The notes below the pieces were generated by a model. It was not told the DNA's origin. It made no database searches and saw only the letters and a program-made list of their open reading frames with translations. This document shows positions 5,782 through 8,234 of a stretch of DNA of 8,234 bases, piece after piece (within the stretch, counting starts at the first letter, position 1; each line of letters opens with the position of its first letter). Origin of the DNA: Planctomycetaceae bacterium (lineage in GTDB: Bacteria > Planctomycetota > Phycisphaerae > Phycisphaerales > SM1A02); contig CANHFL010000033.1 in the NCBI GenBank assembly GCA_947459855.1, forward strand, positions 1 through 8,234, written 5' to 3'. A program made the translations under genes and the position numbers.

Positions 5782-7446
5782 TCAGAGCTCTACGAACTGC
5801 ATGTCCGACGGCTGCTCGAACGAGAGGTCCGGGACGTGCACGTCGGTGCCCATGCACTCGAGGCCCGCGACCTTCGCCATCTCGGCGCGCACGGTGCCCG
5901 CGCCGGCGGCACGTGCCGGGCGGCCCTGGAAGCCGGCCAGCAGGTCGGTGCCGACCTGGAGCTCGGACTTCACGAAGTCGATCGGCTCGATCGCTCGGTG
6001 GAACGCCTGCAGGCGGCCCTTCGCGTTCTGGAACGTGCCGGCCTTCTCGGTCCACGTGGCGCCGGGCAGCACGACCTCGGCCATGTTGCACAGGCTGTTC
6101 TCCAGCGTGTCGACCAGGACGAGCGGCGTGCCCATCGCGGCGTCGCGCAGCTCCGGCGTGACCCAGTCGCTGGGGTAGTTGCCGGTCACGACCGCGGCGC
6201 CGAACTTCTTCGCGCGCAGCGCGGCCAGGAACCCGGCGAAGTCGTTCACCGTGCCGCCGCCGCGCTTCGCGCTCAGCGCCTCGAGCACGCGGCGGACGCC
6301 GCGCGCGTTCGGGGCCTTCTCGGCGTACATCGTGAAGCCGCCCTTGAAGGTGCGGTCCTCGCCCTTGAACGGCACCGGGCCGACGGCCAGCTCGGCCTTC
6401 GGGTCGAGCGCCAGCACCCACGAGGCCAGCGCGAAGGCGTCCTCGCAGGTCAGCATCGGGCTGACGACCAGCGCGGTGGCGCGCTTGGCGTTCACGGCCT
6501 CGGCCACCACGCCCTGGGCGCGGCTGTAGGCGGCCTTCCACGCGTGCGCCGCATCGGCCGGCGCGAACGCATCCAGCCCGCGGACGCGCGGCATGCGGAT
6601 GCGCGCGTCGTCGTGCACGTGCTTCCACGAGTAGCGCACCTCGTCGGTGATCCACCACGTGTTGACGTCCATGTTCGTGCGCGGCTTGATGCGGTGCACC
6701 TTGCCGTCGTTGTGCTCGACGAAGATGTTGTCGCCGCTTGCGGTCAGGCCGTCGACGGACGGGGTCTTCGTCAGGAACCACACGCGCTGCTGGAACAGGA
6801 AGTTCTTGTCCAGGAGCGCGCCCACCGGGCAGAGGTCGGTGACGTTGCCGGCCAGCGGGTTGTCCAGCGGCTTGCCCGGGAAGACGTCGATCATCTCGCG
6901 GTCGCCGCGGCCGTCGACCATCAGCTCGTCGGTGCCGGTCACCTCGCGGGTGAAGCGGACGCAGCGCGTGCACATGATGCAGCGGTCGCTGTAGAGCAGG
7001 ATGTTCGGTCCGATGTCCTTCTTCGGGTTCTTGACCTTCTCCTCCAGGAATCGGCTCTGGCCGCGGCCGTAGTCGAAGGAGTAGTCCTGCAGGTAGCACT
7101 CGCCGGCCTTGTCGCATACCGGGCAGTCCACCGGGTGGTTGATGAGGAGGAGCTCCATCACCGACTTCTGGTTCGCGATCGAGCGCGGGCTGTCGGTGGT
7201 GACCACCATGCCGTCCGAGCAGTCGGTCTGGCAGGTGGGCTTCAGCTGGCCCATGGTCTCCAGCTTGCCGGACTTCGGGTTCGGCATCGCGACCTCGGCC
7301 AGGCAGATCCGGCAGCTGGCCGGGATCGACATGGACGGGTGGTAGCAGTAGTGCGGGATCTCCACGTCGTGGCGCAGGGCCACCTGGAGGATCTTCTCGC
7401 CCTTGTTGAACTCGTACGCGGTGCCGTTGATCGTGATCTGGGGCAT
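5782..7446 (-). CDS. nuoG: NADH-quinone oxidoreductase subunit G (complex I, 75-kDa type iron-sulfur subunit)
   Basis: This 554-residue peripheral-arm subunit would pass electrons from NuoF through Fe-S clusters toward the quinone site. The N-terminal 2Fe-2S ferredoxin domain (1-80) has Cys34, Cys45, Cys48 and Cys72 (N1b). The His-Cys segment has His104, Cys108, Cys111 and Cys117 (N5). A further 4Fe-4S cluster uses Cys156, Cys159, Cys162 and Cys206 (N4). After LCPVGAL (205-211), a reduced molybdopterin-oxidoreductase-like domain extends to about 520. The N7-cluster cysteines of E. coli-type NuoG are absent: the stretch reads TPSVDGLTASGDN, as in mitochondrial-type subunits. The protein is shorter than common NuoG lengths (about 690-900), so the C-terminal domain is trimmed. 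The ATG at 7446 aligns with the family N-terminus; the open frame continues to 7995 but overlaps the upstream gene. There is no Shine-Dalgarno in the 20 bp gap. No nuoH follows; the unit ends here. Confidence 0.96.
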   Translation of the reverse strand: MPQITINGTAYEFNKGEKILQVALRHDVEIPHYCYHPSMSIPASCRICLAEVAMPNPKSGKLETMGQLKPTCQTDCSDGMVVTTDSPRSIANQKSVMELLLINHPVDCPVCDKAGECYLQDYSFDYGRGQSRFLEEKVKNPKKDIGPNILLYSDRCIMCTRCVRFTREVTGTDELMVDGRGDREMIDVFPGKPLDNPLAGNVTDLCPVGALLDKNFLFQQRVWFLTKTPSVDGLTASGDNIFVEHNDGKVHRIKPRTNMDVNTWWITDEVRYSWKHVHDDARIRMPRVRGLDAFAPADAAHAWKAAYSRAQGVVAEAVNAKRATALVVSPMLTCEDAFALASWVLALDPKAELAVGPVPFKGEDRTFKGGFTMYAEKAPNARGVRRVLEALSAKRGGGTVNDFAGFLAALRAKKFGAAVVTGNYPSDWVTPELRDAAMGTPLVLVDTLENSLCNMAEVVLPGATWTEKAGTFQNAKGRLQAFHRAIEPIDFVKSELQVGTDLLAGFQGRPARAAGAGTVRAEMAKVAGLECMGTDVHVPDLSFEQPSDMQFVEL

Positions 7447-7454
7447 GGGGGAGC

Positions 7455-7466
7455 GGAAAGTGTAGC
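7455..7466 (-). promoter_or_regulatory. Second exact copy of GCTACACTTTCC, directly before nuoG
   Basis: This copy is identical over 12 bases to the motif at 1544-1555, on the same strand. It begins immediately after the TGA of the upstream gene and ends 8 bases before the nuoG ATG, filling most of the 20-bp gap. If TACACT (7464-7459) is a -10 box, the transcript would start only a few bases before the ATG, giving an almost leaderless mRNA. That would fit the missing ribosome-binding site. No -35-like sequence is seen in the end of the upstream gene. Confidence 0.4.
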
Positions 7467-8117
7467 TCAGCTCCCTGCCGCCGTTTCGCAGTCCACGATG
7501 GCCTCGCCGTCGGCGAATTCCACGCCGGTCACGCGCACGCGGCGTCCGTCGCCCAGCTTGGCCTCCAGCGGCAGCGGCCGCGCCAGCACGGGCATGAACC
7601 AGGCCCCGACCCCCGCCGCGAACGGGATCGGCAGGTTGCCGACGGCGGTGCCGGTCTCGCGCAGGGTGGCCGCCGCCCCGGGTACCCCGGGCGCCACCGA
7701 CCACCGCGTGCTGACCACGAACCCGTTCCAGTCCGCGGCCAGCACCAGGCCGTCCGCGTCGATCCGGGCCTGCACGCCCTTCACGCCCCCCGGCCACGGC
7801 AGGCTCTGGTCGAACTCCAGCCACTGCGGCAGCCGCGCGCCCAGCCAAGCGTTGACGTCGGCCGCCCGCACGCGCACGCTCCAGGGCTGCGTGCCGGGCC
7901 CACGCACCTTGCTGGTCTCGCCGGCGATCCCCTGCTCCAGCGCGCGTGCCGTGTCCAGCGCGCCGGCGGCGTCGCGCGCGACGGGCGCCCACCACGAGGG
8001 CTTTGCCCGCGCCAGCCAGGCAGCGAGCGCGGCGACGGCGACCAGCCCCAGCAGCGCCAGGAACAGCTTGCGGTGGAAAGGCATGGTGCGCGGGAGCGAC
8101 GGACCGACGTCGTTCAC
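7467..8117 (-). CDS. Membrane-anchored protein of unknown function, coupled upstream of nuoG
   Basis: This 216-residue protein has a positively charged N-terminus followed by one hydrophobic segment at about 18-37 (KLFLALLGLVAVAALAAWLA). It is therefore a signal anchor or uncleaved signal with a C-terminal domain outside the cytoplasm. That domain has WSVRVRAADVNAWLGARLP (79-97), then alternating beta-like stretches such as GLVLAADWNGFVVSTRW and RRVRVTGVEFADGEAIVD. The segment vaguely recalls the E-x-x-LNAWL-like start of small anchored lipid-binding-type domains (YpmS/DUF2140-like), but this is weak and I assign no function. The GTG at 8117 is chosen because it overlaps the upstream TGA as GTGA and has AGAGG seven bases before it. 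An in-frame ATG at 8084 would remove 11 residues and has no ribosome-binding site. The gap to nuoG is 20 bp. The only cysteine, Cys210, is near the end. Confidence 0.82.
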   Translation of the reverse strand: MNDVGPSLPRTMPFHRKLFLALLGLVAVAALAAWLARAKPSWWAPVARDAAGALDTARALEQGIAGETSKVRGPGTQPWSVRVRAADVNAWLGARLPQWLEFDQSLPWPGGVKGVQARIDADGLVLAADWNGFVVSTRWSVAPGVPGAAATLRETGTAVGNLPIPFAAGVGAWFMPVLARPLPLEAKLGDGRRVRVTGVEFADGEAIVDCETAAGS

Positions 8118-8234
8118 TGCAGCGCCTCTGGCTTCGGCAGCGGCGGGGCCAGTCCGGGGAAGACCTCGCCCACCAGCTCGTCGACCTTCCGGTCGGCGTC
8201 GATGAACTTGGCGGCGTGGAAGCTGCCGCCGCGC
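8114..8234 (-). CDS. C-terminal 39 residues of an unidentified protein (enters from the right edge)
   Basis: A minus-strand frame open from the window edge to the TGA at 8116-8114 encodes 39 residues. It begins RGGSFHAAKFIDADRKVDEL and ends in a Pro-rich tail, APPLPKPEALQ. The composition (balanced charged and hydrophobic residues, G/C-rich third positions) is that of a real coding end. The stop overlaps the GTG start of the next gene by the shared bases of GTGA, which is typical of translationally coupled operon genes. It does not resemble the usual NuoF or NuoE C-termini, so although it sits upstream of nuoG I cannot call it a complex I subunit. Confidence 0.6.
   Translation of the reverse strand, partial: RGGSFHAAKFIDADRKVDELVGEVFPGLAPPLPKPEALQ

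Noticed and set aside
7447..7995. Upstream extension of nuoG to a start at 7995
   Set aside because: The extension overlaps the 216-residue gene and gives Arg/Ala/Gly-rich sequence. The family N-terminus begins at the ATG at 7446.
5836..8205. Plus-strand open frame of 789 codons opposite nuoG and its upstream gene
   Set aside because: It is antisense to nuoG, whose cluster ligands are all present. The translation is biased toward Val/His/Arg/Ala with no recognisable domain.
1..8234. CRISPR array, tRNA, rRNA, insertion sequence or prophage remnants
   Set aside because: No regularly spaced direct repeats, cloverleaf-like sequence, terminal inverted repeats or transposase/integrase motifs were seen on either strand.

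Overview
This is a gene-dense, very GC-rich window (about 70% by eye). It looks like chromosomal DNA from a free-living aerobic or respiratory bacterium. The best lineage clue is a TPR protein carrying two RNA polymerase alpha C-terminal domains (553-1488), an architecture I associate mainly with Planctomycetota. With the high GC, a Phycisphaerae-like planctomycete is my best guess, but this is inference and a marker-gene search would be needed to fix it. I see no insertion sequence, integrase, phage gene, CRISPR array, tRNA or rRNA.

Layout. Positions 1-4030 are all on the minus strand. Read in the direction of transcription they are: an acyl-CoA/fatty-acid desaturase (4030-3086), a MATE-family multidrug/cation exporter only 9 bp downstream (3076-1586), the TPR-tandem-alphaCTD protein (1488-553), and the start of an Ala/Pro-rich predicted lipoprotein that leaves the window (484-1). 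Positions 4031-4199 are a divergent intergenic region. A RhlE-type DEAD-box RNA helicase lies on the plus strand (4200-5702). It converges on a second minus-strand block that enters at the right edge: the last 39 codons of an unidentified gene (8234-8114), a small membrane-anchored protein of unknown function (8117-7467), and nuoG, the large iron-sulfur subunit of respiratory complex I (7446-5782). A strong GC hairpin (5754-5778) sits between the two convergent stop codons.

How the genes may work together. The right block is a compact, translationally coupled unit ending in nuoG. The desaturase and MATE exporter look like a two-gene membrane operon. Desaturases and DEAD-box helicases are both classic cold-adaptation functions, so their divergent arrangement around a 169 bp spacer suggests, without proving, shared temperature control. 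A 12-base sequence, GCTACACTTTCC on the minus strand, lies in the short gaps before both the TPR-alphaCTD gene and nuoG. A 10/12 match lies before the desaturase. It contains a -10-like TACACT and may be a lineage-specific promoter element.

Most of the window is housekeeping. The parts that most deserve a second look are the TPR-tandem-alphaCTD protein, the shared upstream motif, and the unidentified membrane protein coupled to nuoG.
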